Assembly: GCF_004331385.1 (NCBI RefSeq)
Contig: NZ_SJON01000015.1
Span: 1 to 64,000, forward strand
DNA from: Enterobacter quasihormaechei
GTDB lineage: Bacteria; Pseudomonadota; Gammaproteobacteria; Enterobacterales; Enterobacteriaceae
Direction: 5' to 3'
DNA: 64,000 nucleotides
In this document: one piece after another, positions 32,928 through 45,195 of the stretch
How the letters are laid out: every line of letters begins with the position of its first letter
Position numbering within the stretch: position 1 is the first letter of the stretch
Position numbers and translations under genes: made by a program
The notes under the pieces: generated by a model
What the model was told of the DNA's origin: nothing
Database searches by the model: none
The model's input: the letters and a program-made list of their open reading frames with translations, nothing else

Positions 32928-34027
32928 TAGATGGCTCCTTTACGCGTAAACCGGGCACGTAGACGACGCACAGGCACCGTGTCCCACAAGTTGAGTCCGA
33001 CTGCCAGCAGCAGATACAAACCATTCACGACCCAGGTCCAGATCATCGGGTCAATTTTGCCTTTCCCGCCGTTAGACTTGATCGAGGTTTGCAGCAGGAA
33101 GAACACCAGATACAGCAGCATCGCCGGCAGCATCGACAGCACGCGGCCCTGACGTGGGTTCACCACGCTCAGCGGCACCACCATCAGCGCCATCATAAAT
33201 ACGGTGAATACCAGCGTGATACGCCAGTGCAGCTCAGCACGCGCACGATCGGTATCGGTATTGATTAAGGTGCGCATGTCCATCTGCTCGGTATCCGTAG
33301 GATCGAGCGCGACGGCCTGGTGACCAATAATGGCCTGGTAGTTCTGGAAGTCCGTAATGCGGAAGTCGCGCAGCATTGCCGTGCCTTCGAAACGCGTTCC
33401 TTTGTTCAGCGTGACGACCTGAGAGCCATCTTTACGCTGCGCCAGCTGGCCGGAATCCGCCACCACCACCGAAGGGCGAGCGTTACCTTTCGGGCGCAAC
33501 TGAGCAAGAAACACGTCGTTGAAGCGGTTGCCATCAACGCTTTCGATAAACAGAACGGAATTACCGTCGGTCGCCTGCTGGAACTGCCCCTGCGCCAGCG
33601 CCGCCAGCCCCGGGTTAGCTTTTGCTTCCGCCAGCACCTCATCCTGATGACGAGAGGATGTCGGCCCCGCCCACATGACGTTGACCGCGGCAACAATGCC
33701 CGTGAACAGCGCCAGCACCATGGCTGCTTTTACCAGTACGGCCTTACTGAGGCCGCAGGCATGCATCACGGTGATTTCACTTTCGGTATAGAGCCTACCC
33801 AGCGTCATCAGCAAACCGAGGAAAAGGCTTAACGGCAGGATAAGCTGCGCCATTTCCGGCACGCCAAGCCCGAGCAGGGAAAGCACCAGATTCGTTGGGA
33901 TTTCGCCATCAACCGCCGCGCCGAGGATCCTGACCAGCTTCTGACAGAAAAAGATCAGAAGGAGGATAAAGAGGATCGCCAGTTGGCTCTTCAGCGTCTC
34001 CCGAACCAGATATCTTATGATTATCAC
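32927..34027 (-). CDS. lptF: LPS export permease LptF
   Basis: 366 aa, as in E. coli, with the same topology as LptG: three helices, periplasmic beta domain (about 125-265), three helices. Starts MIIIRYLVRETLKSQLAI. Divergent from pepA, with promoters for both in 34028-34292. Confidence 0.97.
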   Translation of the reverse strand: MIIIRYLVRETLKSQLAILFILLLIFFCQKLVRILGAAVDGEIPTNLVLSLLGLGVPEMAQLILPLSLFLGLLMTLGRLYTESEITVMHACGLSKAVLVKAAMVLALFTGIVAAVNVMWAGPTSSRHQDEVLAEAKANPGLAALAQGQFQQATDGNSVLFIESVDGNRFNDVFLAQLRPKGNARPSVVVADSGQLAQRKDGSQVVTLNKGTRFEGTAMLRDFRITDFQNYQAIIGHQAVALDPTDTEQMDMRTLINTDTDRARAELHWRITLVFTVFMMALMVVPLSVVNPRQGRVLSMLPAMLLYLVFFLLQTSIKSNGGKGKIDPMIWTWVVNGLYLLLAVGLNLWDTVPVRRLRARFTRKGAI

Positions 34028-34289
34028 TTTAAATACGCCCGTTAAAACTCGTCTTATGCAGGAATTTAGCTTGTTTCATGGCTTAAACGTCATTTATTCT
34101 CTTGAGTCGTCGAAATCATCGCTAAGATTAAAAAACCCGGCGGATTCGCGCTTCATGACATTTATTGACGTGTCGAAACCGTAGTAACGTAAGATTAACA
34201 CGAAGTCACCACAACGGCGGACATGAGTTACGAAAGGTTTCAATTCTATCCGTAGCCGCCGCCGTTGTCTTTAAGATTCAGGAGCGTAG

Positions 34290-35804
<1,515 letters not shown>

Positions 35805-35811
35805 TGTAATG

Positions 35812-35889
35812 TGCCGGGTGGCGGCTTCGCCTTACCCGGCCTACACGCCACTCAACCGTAGGCCGGGTAAGCGAAGCGCCACCCGGCTT
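35812..35889. repeat. BIME: two inverted REP elements
   Basis: Two head-to-head palindromes, 35812-35844 (GCCGGGTGGCGGCTTCGCC...) and 35858-35889 (its inverse), with a 13-base linker. This is the classic bacterial interspersed mosaic element layout. It lies between pepA and holC, genes on the same strand, so it may modulate holC-valS read-through or bind gyrase or IHF. Confidence 0.85.
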
Positions 35890-35921
35890 TGCATTTAAAT
35901 CCACGACAAGAAGCCCCATAT

Positions 35922-36365
35922 ATGAAGAATGCAACGTTCTACCTTCTGGACAACGACACCCATCAGGATGGCCTCAGCGCCGTTGAACAGCTGGTGTGTG
36001 AAATTGCCGCAGAACGTTGGCGCGCAGGTAAACGCGTACTGATTGCCTGTGAAGATGAGCAGCAGGCGATTCGCCTGGATGAAGCGCTATGGGCGCGCCC
36101 GCCGGAAAGTTTTGTTCCGCATAACCTGTCGGGTGAAGGTCCACGCGGCGGGGCACCGGTCGAAATAGCCTGGCCGCAAAAACGCAACAGCAGCGCGCGC
36201 GACATTCTCATTAGCCTGCGGACAGACTTTGCAGATTTTGCCACCGCTTTCACAGAAGTGGTAGACTTTGTCCCTTACGAAGAATCTTTGAAACAACTGG
36301 CGCGCGAACGCTACAAAGCGTACCGCCTGGCCGGTTTTAACCTGAATACGGCAACCTGGAAATAA
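35922..36365 (+). CDS. holC: DNA polymerase III subunit chi
   Basis: 147 aa, as in E. coli. Chi joins the clamp-loader to SSB through psi. The hydrophobic SSB-tail pocket region and the closing FNLNTATWK are conserved. The start at 35922 ([12 protein letters not shown]) is the family start; 11 upstream codons lie in the REP spacer. The stop overlaps the valS start by one base. Confidence 0.96.
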   Translation: MKNATFYLLDNDTHQDGLSAVEQLVCEIAAERWRAGKRVLIACEDEQQAIRLDEALWARPPESFVPHNLSGEGPRGGAPVEIAWPQKRNSSARDILISLRTDFADFATAFTEVVDFVPYEESLKQLARERYKAYRLAGFNLNTATWK

Positions 36366-39220
36366 TGGAAAAGACATATAACCCACGCGATATCGAACAG
36401 CCGCTTTACGAGCACTGGGAACAGCAGGGCTATTTCAAGCCTAACGGCGACGAAAGCAAAGAGTCCTTCTGCATCATGATCCCGCCGCCGAACGTCACCG
36501 GCAGTTTGCATATGGGGCATGCTTTCCAGCAGACCATCATGGATACCATGATCCGCTACCAGCGCATGCAGGGCAAAAACACCCTGTGGCAGGCGGGGAC
36601 TGACCACGCGGGTATCGCGACCCAGATGGTGGTTGAGCGTAAAATTGCCGCTGAAGAAGGTAAAACCCGCCACGACTACGGTCGCGACGCGTTCATCGAC
36701 AAAATCTGGCAGTGGAAGGCGGAATCCGGCGGCACCATTACCCGTCAGATGCGCCGTCTCGGCAACTCCGTGGACTGGGAGCGCGAGCGCTTCACCATGG
36801 ACGAAGGCCTGTCCAACGCCGTGAAAGAAGTTTTTGTCCGTCTGTACAAAGAAGACCTGATTTACCGCGGCAAGCGCCTGGTGAACTGGGACCCGAAACT
36901 GCGCACCGCGATTTCTGACCTCGAAGTGGAAAACCGCGAGTCTAAAGGCTCCATGTGGCACATCCGCTATCCGCTGGCCGACGGCGCAAAAACCGCAGAC
37001 GGTAAAGATTACCTGGTGGTCGCCACGACTCGTCCGGAAACCCTGCTGGGCGATACTGGCGTGGCCGTGAACCCGGAAGATCCGCGCTATAAAGATCTGA
37101 TCGGCAAATTCGTGGTGCTGCCACTGGTGAACCGCCGTATTCCGATTGTGGGCGACGAACACGCCGACATGGAAAAAGGCACCGGCTGCGTGAAAATCAC
37201 CCCGGCGCACGACTTCAACGACTATGAAGTGGGCCGTCGTCACGCCCTGCCGATGATCAACATTCTGACCTTCGACGGTGATATCCGCGAAAGCGCAGAA
37301 GTGTACGACACCAAAGGCAACGAATCCGACGTTTACTCCAGCGAGATCCCGGCTGAGTTCCAGAAGCTGGAACGCTTTGCCGCACGTAAAGCCATCGTAG
37401 CCGCCGTTGATGCGCTCGGCCTGCTGGAAGAGATTAAGCCTCACGATCTGACCGTGCCGTACGGCGACCGTGGCGGCGTGGTTATTGAGCCAATGCTGAC
37501 CGACCAGTGGTACGTCCGTGCCGACGTGCTGGCGAAACCGGCTGTGGAAGCGGTTGAGAACGGCAGCATCCAGTTCGTGCCGAAGCAGTATGAAAACATG
37601 TACTTCTCCTGGATGCGCGACATTCAGGACTGGTGTATCTCCCGTCAGCTGTGGTGGGGCCACCGCATCCCGGCATGGTACGACAACGAAGGCAACGTCT
37701 ACGTTGGCCGCACCGAAGAGGAAGTGCGTCAGGAAAATAACCTGGGCGCTGACGTGGCGCTGCGCCAGGACGAAGACGTGCTGGATACCTGGTTCTCCTC
37801 CGCGCTGTGGACCTTCTCCACCCTCGGCTGGCCGGAAAACACCGACGCGCTGCGTCAGTTCCACCCAACCAGCGTGATGGTCTCCGGCTTCGACATCATC
37901 TTCTTCTGGATTGCCCGCATGATCATGATGACCATGCACTTCATCAAAGACGAAGACGGCAAGCCGCAGGTTCCGTTCCATACCGTCTACATGACCGGCC
38001 TGATCCGCGACGATGAAGGCCAGAAGATGTCCAAATCCAAGGGTAACGTTATCGACCCGCTGGACATGGTTGACGGTATCTCTCTGGAAGAGCTGCTGGA
38101 AAAACGTACCGGTAATATGATGCAGCCGCAGCTGGCTGAGAAAATCCGCAAGCGTACCGAGAAGCAGTTCCCGAACGGGATTGAGTCTCACGGTACCGAC
38201 GCCCTGCGTTTCACCCTGGCGGCGCTGGCCTCTACCGGTCGCGACATCAACTGGGACATGAAGCGTCTGGAAGGTTACCGTAACTTCTGTAACAAGCTGT
38301 GGAACGCCAGCCGATTCGTGCTGATGAACACCGAAGATCAGGATTGCGGCTTTAACGGCGGCGAGATGACCCTGTCTCTGGCAGACCGCTGGATCCTGGC
38401 CGAATTTAACCAGACGGTGAAAGCGTTCCGCGACGCGCTGGACAGCTACCGCTTCGATATCGCAGCGGGCATTCTGTATGAATTCACCTGGAACCAGTTC
38501 TGCGACTGGTATCTGGAGCTGGCGAAGCCGGTCATGAACGGCGGTTCTGAAGCGGAACTGCGCGGCACGCGTAATACGCTGATTACCGTTCTGGAAGGCC
38601 TGCTGCGCCTGGCGCACCCGATTATTCCGTTCATCACCGAAACCATCTGGCAGCGCGTGAAGGTCATTGCCGGTATTAACGCCGATACCATCATGCTCCA
38701 GCCGTTCCCGGCCTTCGACGCCGCGAAAGTGGATGAAGCCGCGTCTGCGGATACCGAGTGGCTGAAGCAGGCGATCGTTGCGGTACGTAACATCCGTGCA
38801 GAAATGAACATCGCGCCGGGTAAACCACTGGAGCTGCTGCTGCGCGGTTGCAGCGACGCTGCCGTTCGTCGCGTCACCGAGAACAACACCTTCCTGAAAA
38901 CCATGGCGCGTCTGGAAAGCATCACCGTGCTGCCTGCCGATGACAAAGGTCCGGTTTCCGTGACAAAAATCATCGACGGTGCTGAGCTGCTAATCCCGAT
39001 GGCGGGCCTGATCGACAAAGACGCTGAGCTGGCTCGTCTGGCGAAAGAAGTGGCGAAAGTCGACGTGGAAATTGCAAAAATCGAAGGCAAACTGGCGAAC
39101 GAGGGCTTTGTGGCCCGCGCGCCGGAAGCGGTCATCGCCAAAGAGCGTGAGCGTCTGGTTGCCTTCGCCGATGCGAAGACCAAACTGATCGAGCAGCAGG
39201 CCGTTATCGCAGCCCTGTAA
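36365..39220 (+). CDS. valS: Valyl-tRNA synthetase
   Basis: 951 aa, as in E. coli. Class I synthetase: HIGH-type motif [13 protein letters not shown] near residue 40, editing domain (about 190-335), [12 protein letters not shown] near residue 554, anticodon-binding domain and a C-terminal coiled coil (about 880-951). Coupled to holC as in other Enterobacterales. Confidence 0.99.
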   Translation: MEKTYNPRDIEQPLYEHWEQQGYFKPNGDESKESFCIMIPPPNVTGSLHMGHAFQQTIMDTMIRYQRMQGKNTLWQAGTDHAGIATQMVVERKIAAEEGKTRHDYGRDAFIDKIWQWKAESGGTITRQMRRLGNSVDWERERFTMDEGLSNAVKEVFVRLYKEDLIYRGKRLVNWDPKLRTAISDLEVENRESKGSMWHIRYPLADGAKTADGKDYLVVATTRPETLLGDTGVAVNPEDPRYKDLIGKFVVLPLVNRRIPIVGDEHADMEKGTGCVKITPAHDFNDYEVGRRHALPMINILTFDGDIRESAEVYDTKGNESDVYSSEIPAEFQKLERFAARKAIVAAVDALGLLEEIKPHDLTVPYGDRGGVVIEPMLTDQWYVRADVLAKPAVEAVENGSIQFVPKQYENMYFSWMRDIQDWCISRQLWWGHRIPAWYDNEGNVYVGRTEEEVRQENNLGADVALRQDEDVLDTWFSSALWTFSTLGWPENTDALRQFHPTSVMVSGFDIIFFWIARMIMMTMHFIKDEDGKPQVPFHTVYMTGLIRDDEGQKMSKSKGNVIDPLDMVDGISLEELLEKRTGNMMQPQLAEKIRKRTEKQFPNGIESHGTDALRFTLAALASTGRDINWDMKRLEGYRNFCNKLWNASRFVLMNTEDQDCGFNGGEMTLSLADRWILAEFNQTVKAFRDALDSYRFDIAAGILYEFTWNQFCDWYLELAKPVMNGGSEAELRGTRNTLITVLEGLLRLAHPIIPFITETIWQRVKVIAGINADTIMLQPFPAFDAAKVDEAASADTEWLKQAIVAVRNIRAEMNIAPGKPLELLLRGCSDAAVRRVTENNTFLKTMARLESITVLPADDKGPVSVTKIIDGAELLIPMAGLIDKDAELARLAKEVAKVDVEIAKIEGKLANEGFVARAPEAVIAKERERLVAFADAKTKLIEQQAVIAAL

Positions 39221-39226
39221 TGCTTT

Positions 39227-39262
39227 TACCCCTTACGCTTCAGGGCGTAAGGGGTATCCTTC
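39227..39262 (+). terminator. Terminator after valS
   Basis: TACCCCTTACGC-TTCAGG-GCGTAAGGGGTA is a perfect 12-bp stem starting 7 bases past the valS stop, followed by TCCTTCCT. The U content is moderate. Confidence 0.8.
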
Positions 39263-39343
39263 CTGAAAACTCCTCGCTTGCACTCCCCTTTCTGCGGTGC
39301 TATTAACAGCAGCTGTGTGTCAATTTTTGTCATGAGTAATGCT

Positions 39344-39847
39344 ATGAGCGTGATTACCCCCGTCGCCACGACAATGCGTCGGATTGCTGAGCAAGACAAC
39401 CCGGCTATCGCCGCCGTTATCCGCACGGTCTCTGCCGAATATGGTCTGACCGCCGACAAAGGCTACACCGTGGCCGACCCGAATCTGGACGAACTTTATC
39501 AGCTGTACAGCCAGCCGGGTCATGCGTACTGGGTCATCGAGCAGGACGGACAGGTCGTGGGCGGCGGCGGCATTGCCCCCCTGCTTTGCAGCGAGCCGGA
39601 TATCTGTGAACTACAGAAAATGTATTTTCTGCCAGCGATACGCGGCCAAGGCCTGGCGAAAAAGCTGGCGCTGATCGCCCTGGAACATGCACGCTCACAG
39701 GGCTTTAAACGTTGCTACCTCGAAACCACTGCGTTCCTTAAAGAGGCCATTGGCCTGTATGAACATCTGGGCTTTGAGCACATCGATGCGCCACTGGGCT
39801 GCACGGGCCACGTGGACTGCGAAGTCAGAATGCTGAAAAGTCTGTAA
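39344..39847 (+). CDS. yjgM: GNAT-family N-acetyltransferase, YjgM-like
   Basis: 167 aa, same length as E. coli YjgM, reported to acetylate L-O-methylserine-type and aromatic amino acids (AaaT). Acetyl-CoA loop [11 protein letters not shown] near residue 98, and the substrate-side [16 protein letters not shown] and [20 protein letters not shown] segments are conserved. Two ATGs upstream (39278 and 39332) are in frame; alignment favours 39344 ([13 protein letters not shown]). In E. coli yjgN separates it from valS; yjgN is absent here. Confidence 0.88.
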   Translation: MSVITPVATTMRRIAEQDNPAIAAVIRTVSAEYGLTADKGYTVADPNLDELYQLYSQPGHAYWVIEQDGQVVGGGGIAPLLCSEPDICELQKMYFLPAIRGQGLAKKLALIALEHARSQGFKRCYLETTAFLKEAIGLYEHLGFEHIDAPLGCTGHVDCEVRMLKSL

Positions 39848-39930
39848 GTTTCGTTCCTGCCGTCTTCTGTTAAGCGACTGTAAACTGAATGCTCTACACT
39901 CTCAGTTCACACCAAAAAAGGGGAAACGCG

Positions 39931-40950
39931 ATGTCGAAGATAAAAAGCTACGCCGCACCGCAGGCGGGTGCAGAACTTGAGCTGTACGAGTACGATGCGG
40001 GCGAACTAAAAGCGGAAGACGTCGAGGTACAGGTTGATTACTGCGGGATCTGCCACTCGGATCTCTCGATGATCGACAACGAATGGGGCTTTTCCAGCTA
40101 TCCGCTGGTTGCCGGACACGAAGTGATTGGCCGCGTTGCGGCGCTCGGCAGCGCCGCGCAGGACAAAGGGCTGAAAGTGGGCCAGCGCGTGGGCATCGGC
40201 TGGACGGCACGCAGCTGCGGCCACTGCGACGCCTGTATCAGCGGTAATCAGGTTAACTGCACGGAAGGCGCTGTTCCTACCATCCTCAACAAAGGCGGCT
40301 TTGCCGATAAGCTTCGCGCCGACTGGCAATGGGTCATCCCGCTGCCGGACAGCATTGATATTGAATCCGCAGGTCCGCTGCTGTGCGGCGGTATCACCGT
40401 CTTCAAACCGCTGCTGATGCACCACGTCACCGCCACCAGCCGCGTGGGCGTAATCGGTATTGGCGGTCTGGGGCATATTGCCATCAAACTGCTGCACGCG
40501 ATGGGCTGTGAAGTGACGGCGTTCAGCTCCAACCCGGCAAAAGAGCAGGAAGTGCTGGCGATGGGTGCGGACAAAGTGGTGAACAGCCGCGATCCTGAAG
40601 CGCTGAACGCGCTGGCTGGGCAGTTTGACCTGATCATTAACACCGTCAACGTCGATCTCAACTGGCAGCCGTACTTTGAAGCGCTGGCCTACGGCGGTAA
40701 CTTCCACACCGTGGGCGCGGTGATGAAGCCGCTGCCGGTTCCGGCGTTTACCCTGATCGGCGGCGATCGCAGCATATCCGGCTCGGCTACCGGCACCCCA
40801 TATGAGTTACGCAAGCTGATGAAGTTTGCCGGTCGCACCAAAGTGGCGCCGACCACCGAGCTGTATCCGATGTCGAAAATCAACGAAGCGATCCAGCACG
40901 TGCGCGACGGTAAAGCCCGTTACCGCGTGGTGTTGAAAGCGGATTTCTGA
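39931..40950 (+). CDS. ahr: Zinc-dependent NADPH alcohol/aldehyde dehydrogenase Ahr
   Basis: 339 aa, as E. coli Ahr/YjgB, a broad aldehyde reductase. Medium-chain dehydrogenase: catalytic zinc site CGICHSD and GHEVIGRV, structural zinc cysteines in [15 protein letters not shown], and Rossmann motif [11 protein letters not shown]. The start at 39931 has AAGGGG upstream. In E. coli it lies past the idn genes, some kilobases from valS and on the other side of lptG and yjgR. Confidence 0.95.
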   Translation: MSKIKSYAAPQAGAELELYEYDAGELKAEDVEVQVDYCGICHSDLSMIDNEWGFSSYPLVAGHEVIGRVAALGSAAQDKGLKVGQRVGIGWTARSCGHCDACISGNQVNCTEGAVPTILNKGGFADKLRADWQWVIPLPDSIDIESAGPLLCGGITVFKPLLMHHVTATSRVGVIGIGGLGHIAIKLLHAMGCEVTAFSSNPAKEQEVLAMGADKVVNSRDPEALNALAGQFDLIINTVNVDLNWQPYFEALAYGGNFHTVGAVMKPLPVPAFTLIGGDRSISGSATGTPYELRKLMKFAGRTKVAPTTELYPMSKINEAIQHVRDGKARYRVVLKADF

Positions 40951-40958
40951 TGTGAGTT

Positions 40959-40991
40959 TGCCGGGTGGCGGCTTCGCCTTACCCGGCCTAC
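40959..40991. repeat. REP-like element between ahr and dhaK
   Basis: GCCGGGTGGCGGCTTCGCCTTACCCGGC, essentially the same core as the first REP at 35812. It lies between the convergent ends of ahr and the dihydroxyacetone kinase gene. Confidence 0.85.
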
Positions 40992-40996
40992 TTTTG

Positions 40997-42634
40997 CTAC
41001 TGCGCCAATATATTAAACACTTCCGCCACCGCGACCGCCCCGGGATCCATCACCCCATCCAGGTTTTCCTTGTTAACATACGACGAGCGTCCCGCTCCCG
41101 CTTTCGCCATTTTCGCCGTGGCTTCGGCGCCCTGCTGCGCAGCCTGCGCCGCCGCCTGAACAGTGCCTTTCTGTAACGCTTCCAGCGCCGGTTGCAGGGC
41201 GTCGATCAGCGTGCGATCCCCGAGATCGGCCCCGCCGTACTGCTTCATCTGCGCCAGCCCGCTCAACAGCGCATCCGGCAGGGATTGACCGTCATGCAGC
41301 TTTTGTCCGGCCGCCGTAAAGAAGATCGACATCAATACGCCGCTCGATCCGCCCATCACCGTAGCCAGCCGCTCACCCACCAGCAGGAGTAATGTCGGCA
41401 CGTCGTTAAGGGGCAGGTTGTTCTCCTCCAGACGCTGCGCAATATCCCGTGCACCTTGCGCAAAGGTTGAGCCGGTATCGCCGTCGCCCACTTTGGCATC
41501 CAGCGCGTTCAGGCGATTTTCAAGCTGAATCAATGTATTCGTCACCGAGGAGACGAACCCGCCTACCTGCGGATTGTCCGAAGGAGTATATTCCACGCGG
41601 TCATAAAGGGCGCTATGTGGGACGGTACGCAGGGGCGCAAACGCGACGGGCTTCTGCCAGCCCAGCGTCTCAACCTCGGCGTGAATCGCCTTCTCAACGT
41701 AATCGTTGAGCTTTAACAGCGTCAGCGAAAAGCCTTTCATATCCAGCGCGCTCACCAGCGGCGCGGGGCCAATCAGGTAAGCGATCTCCGCTTTCAGCGC
41801 TGAATGTGCCAGCTCTTTGGTGAGCAGAGCCATCTCCAGCGCGGACACGCCGCCGAGGTTGTTGATTAGCACCGCAAAGCGTCCTTCACCCGCCTGGGCT
41901 TTCAGCGGCGTCACCAGCGTGTCAATAATCGCCCTGCTGTTTTGCGTATCCACCACCGATGCCCCCGGCTCGCCGTGAATACCCAGCCCCAGCTCCACGT
42001 GGCCCTGTTTGATCCGCCCTTCTTCGTCATCGCTCCCCGGCAGGTTGCAGGTTTGCATCGCAACGCCCAGGCTCCAGAGGTTATCGCAGGCCTGTTGCGC
42101 AATATCCCACACCTCGGTGAGCGATTTCCCCTGCTCTGCCGCATATCCCGCAATCTTGTGCACCAGCGCGGTTCCTGCGATGCCGCGCGGCTGCTTGTTA
42201 TCCGGCAGGGCGATGTCATCCGCCACGATAACCATCTCCACCTTCAGGCCGTAGCGTTTGGCTTTCTCCGCGGCCAGACCAAAGTTAAGCCGGTCACCGG
42301 TATAGTTTTTTACGATCAGCAGGCAGCCACGATCGCCCGTCACCGCCACAATGGCGTTGAGAACCGCATCCACGCTTGGAGAGGCAAACAGATCGCCACA
42401 CACCGCGGCGGTGAGCATGCCTTTACCGACAAACCCGGCATGCGCCGGTTCGTGGCCGGAGCCGCCTCCGGAGATCACCGCCACGCGGCTTTTATCCCAG
42501 TCGCCGCGCGCCACCACGCGGATGGCCGGATCAATATCGAGTTTGACGAGATTACCGTGCGGCGCGGAGAGGAGTATGCCTTCAATGGCGTCGTTGACAA
42601 GCTGTTTGCGGTCGTTAAAAAAGAATCTGGACAT
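40997..42634 (-). CDS. dhaK: ATP-dependent dihydroxyacetone kinase (single chain)
   Basis: 545 aa. Phosphorylates dihydroxyacetone with ATP. The N-terminal Dak1 domain (1-330) has SGGGSGHEPAHAGF and His220 (GIHGEPGASV), the residue that binds substrate covalently in Citrobacter freundii DHAK; the C-terminal Dak2 ATP-binding domain (about 355-545) has DAKVGDGDTGSTF and MGGSSGVL. This is the fused kinase, unlike the PTS-linked DhaKLM of E. coli K-12. It stands alone, with no glycerol dehydrogenase or regulator beside it. Symbol given by family. Confidence 0.93.
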   Translation of the reverse strand: MSRFFFNDRKQLVNDAIEGILLSAPHGNLVKLDIDPAIRVVARGDWDKSRVAVISGGGSGHEPAHAGFVGKGMLTAAVCGDLFASPSVDAVLNAIVAVTGDRGCLLIVKNYTGDRLNFGLAAEKAKRYGLKVEMVIVADDIALPDNKQPRGIAGTALVHKIAGYAAEQGKSLTEVWDIAQQACDNLWSLGVAMQTCNLPGSDDEEGRIKQGHVELGLGIHGEPGASVVDTQNSRAIIDTLVTPLKAQAGEGRFAVLINNLGGVSALEMALLTKELAHSALKAEIAYLIGPAPLVSALDMKGFSLTLLKLNDYVEKAIHAEVETLGWQKPVAFAPLRTVPHSALYDRVEYTPSDNPQVGGFVSSVTNTLIQLENRLNALDAKVGDGDTGSTFAQGARDIAQRLEENNLPLNDVPTLLLLVGERLATVMGGSSGVLMSIFFTAAGQKLHDGQSLPDALLSGLAQMKQYGGADLGDRTLIDALQPALEALQKGTVQAAAQAAQQGAEATAKMAKAGAGRSSYVNKENLDGVMDPGAVAVAEVFNILAQ

Positions 42635-42771
42635 AGTTTCCCAAAAATTTGTTTACCGTATGCAAAAGCATAGTTCGCACTGGATAATGCGCCGCAAAGT
42701 GAGGAATTTACGCAGACATTTTGCCGTCAGGTTGCCTATACTCCACCCAGGACTACGAGAGGACGTGCATC

Positions 42772-44274
42772 ATGAGTACACCATTGTTAATCGCCAGGAC
42801 GCTGGAAAAAGAGCTGTTTTTACTGCCCGCGATGACGAACCGTCATGGCCTGATCACAGGCGCGACGGGGACGGGGAAAACCGTCACCCTGCAAAAGCTG
42901 GCGGAGTCATTGTCAGACATTGGCGTGCCGGTCTTTATGGCTGACGTGAAGGGCGATTTAACCGGGGTGGCTCAGGAAGGTACGGCATCAGAAAAACTGC
43001 TCGAGCGCCTGAAAAATATCGGCATCACGGACTGGACGCCGCACGGCAATCCTGTCGTGCTATGGGATATCTTCGGCGAAAAAGGGCATCCGGTGCGCGC
43101 CACCGTCTCCGATCTCGGTCCTTTGCTGCTGGCCCGCCTGCTTAATCTTAACGACGTGCAGTCCGGGGTGCTGAACATCATCTTCCGTATCGCCGACGAT
43201 CAGGGGCTGCTGCTGCTTGATTTCAAAGATCTGCGCGCTATCACCCAGTACATCGGCGATAACGCCAAATCCTTCCAGAACCAGTACGGCAATATCAGCA
43301 GCGCCTCTGTCGGTGCCATTCAGCGCGGGCTACTGACGCTGGAGCAGCAGGGTGCCGAGCACTTCTTCGGCGAGCCGATGCTGGATATCAAGGACTGGAT
43401 GCGCACCGACAGCAACGGCAAAGGCATTATCAACATTCTGAGTTCAGAAAAGCTCTACCAGATGCCGAAGCTCTACGCCGCCAGCCTGCTGTGGATGCTC
43501 TCTGAGCTTTACGAACAGCTGCCGGAAGCAGGCGATCTGGAAAAACCCAAACTGGTCTTCTTCTTTGACGAAGCGCACCTGCTGTTCAACGACGCGCCGC
43601 AGGTGCTGCTGGATAAAATTGAACAGGTTATCCGCCTGATCCGCTCCAAAGGCGTTGGGGTCTGGTTTGTGTCGCAAAACCCGTCGGATATTCCTGACAA
43701 CGTGCTGGGACAGCTGGGTAACCGCGTACAGCACGCCCTGCGCGCCTTCACGCCGAAAGATCAGAAAGCCGTCAAGGCCGCCGCGCAAACCATGCGTGCC
43801 AATCCGGCCTTTGATACCGAAGCGGCCATTCAGGCGTTAGGCACCGGCGAAGCGCTGATTTCGTTCCTGGACGCAAAAGGCAGCCCGACAGTTGTCGAGC
43901 GCGCCATGGTGATCGCGCCCTGCTCGCGCATGGGGCCGGTGACGGACGATGAACGCAACAGCCTGATTAACCACTCTCCCCTCTACGGGAAGTATGAAGA
44001 CGAGGTGGATCGCGAATCCGCGTTCGAGATGCTGCAAAAAGGGGTGCAGGCGACTGCCGAATCGCAGGAAGCGCCTGCCGCCAAAGGGCAATCTGTCGCC
44101 GTGGATGACGGTATTCTCGGCGGGCTGAAAGATATTCTGTTCGGCAGCACCGGGCCACGCGGCGGCAAGCGCGATGGCGTAGTGCAGACCATGGCAAAAA
44201 GCGCGACGCGTCAGATTACCAATCAGATAGTGCGCGGCATGCTGGGAAGTCTGCTAGGCGGCCGTCGCCGGTAG
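42772..44274 (+). CDS. yjgR: HerA-like/DUF853 ATPase YjgR
   Basis: 500 aa, as in E. coli. P-loop protein of the DUF853 family with Walker [12 protein letters not shown] near residue 28, Walker [11 protein letters not shown], and the sensor region [12 protein letters not shown]. Function unknown; related to HerA/FtsK motors. The start at 42772 ([14 protein letters not shown]) follows GAGAGGA. The 3' end overlaps the yhcC 3' end by 21 bases, a breakpoint discussed in the findings. Divergent from dhaK with 137 bp between. Confidence 0.92.
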   Translation: MSTPLLIARTLEKELFLLPAMTNRHGLITGATGTGKTVTLQKLAESLSDIGVPVFMADVKGDLTGVAQEGTASEKLLERLKNIGITDWTPHGNPVVLWDIFGEKGHPVRATVSDLGPLLLARLLNLNDVQSGVLNIIFRIADDQGLLLLDFKDLRAITQYIGDNAKSFQNQYGNISSASVGAIQRGLLTLEQQGAEHFFGEPMLDIKDWMRTDSNGKGIINILSSEKLYQMPKLYAASLLWMLSELYEQLPEAGDLEKPKLVFFFDEAHLLFNDAPQVLLDKIEQVIRLIRSKGVGVWFVSQNPSDIPDNVLGQLGNRVQHALRAFTPKDQKAVKAAAQTMRANPAFDTEAAIQALGTGEALISFLDAKGSPTVVERAMVIAPCSRMGPVTDDERNSLINHSPLYGKYEDEVDRESAFEMLQKGVQATAESQEAPAAKGQSVAVDDGILGGLKDILFGSTGPRGGKRDGVVQTMAKSATRQITNQIVRGMLGSLLGGRRR

Positions 44275-45195
44275 CGGGGGAACCCACGGGCGGCCCAGCG
44301 CCGACCCCTGCACACCGTGTTCACGCAGATAACGGTCAATTTCTACCATCCCCGTCCAGCGGTTCTCGCACCACAGCGGTGCCAGAAGCGTTGGGCGGCG
44401 GGCGCTTGCCGAGATACGGTGATAAACAATATCCGGCGGCGTGTGGCGAATCATCTCCCCCGCCGTCACCGTATAGTCGTCGAGTTCAATACCGCTTAAC
44501 CGCCCCGCTTCCCAGGCTTTCGCCATTATGCTGCCCTTCACGATGTGCAGCGGATGCAGCTTGATCCCGTCCACGCCGGTCTCAACCACTTTTTCCAGCG
44601 TCTCCAGGCCATGCTGCTGCCCTTCTCCGGGCAAGCCGACAATCAGATGCGAACAGACTTTCAGGCCACGCTCGCGGGCGAGACGCGTGGTGCGCTGGTA
44701 GCAGGCGAAATCATGCCCGCGATTGATACGGTGCAGGGTTTTATCGTGCGCGGTCTGCAAGCCCAGCTCCAGCCAGATCTCGTAGCCCTTCTCTCTGTAC
44801 TCGCTAAGTAAATCCAGCACCGCCTCCGGTACGCAGTCCGGGCGCGTACCCACGCACAGCCCGACAATATTCGCCTGAGCGACCGCCTGCTGATACATAG
44901 AGCGTAAAACCTGAACCTCCGCCCATGTGCTGGTGTAGGCCTGAAAATAGGCCAGATATTGCCTGGCACGGTTCACGAGGCTGGCCTGATGCGCGAGCTG
45001 TTCTGCGATAGATTTATGCTGCTGGGCTTCGTCAGCAAACGACGCCACGTTGCAGAACGTGCAGCCACCACGCCCGATGGTACCGTCGCGGTTCGGACAG
45101 CTAAAGCCGCCGTGCAGCGTCAGCTTATGCACCTTTTGCCCGTAACGCTGCAAAAGATCCCCACCAAACATATTGACTAATTTCTGTAACTGCAT
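44254..45195 (-). CDS. yhcC: Radical SAM protein YhcC
   Basis: 313 aa (E. coli 309). Radical SAM family TIGR01212, of unknown substrate, with the cluster-binding cysteines in [16 protein letters not shown]. The body is close to E. coli through GRPWVPP, but the last six codons (LPATAA) and the stop are antisense to the yjgR 3' end. The start at 45195 ([13 protein letters not shown]) matches the family; an ATG 14 codons earlier is less likely. Confidence 0.94.
   Translation of the reverse strand: MQLQKLVNMFGGDLLQRYGQKVHKLTLHGGFSCPNRDGTIGRGGCTFCNVASFADEAQQHKSIAEQLAHQASLVNRARQYLAYFQAYTSTWAEVQVLRSMYQQAVAQANIVGLCVGTRPDCVPEAVLDLLSEYREKGYEIWLELGLQTAHDKTLHRINRGHDFACYQRTTRLARERGLKVCSHLIVGLPGEGQQHGLETLEKVVETGVDGIKLHPLHIVKGSIMAKAWEAGRLSGIELDDYTVTAGEMIRHTPPDIVYHRISASARRPTLLAPLWCENRWTGMVEIDRYLREHGVQGSALGRPWVPPLPATAA

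Noticed and set aside
36311-38617. A 768-codon open frame antisense to valS
   Set aside because: It lies wholly opposite a highly conserved synthetase gene with strong codon bias. The His/Val/Gln-rich translation resembles no protein and follows the reverse of valS codons.
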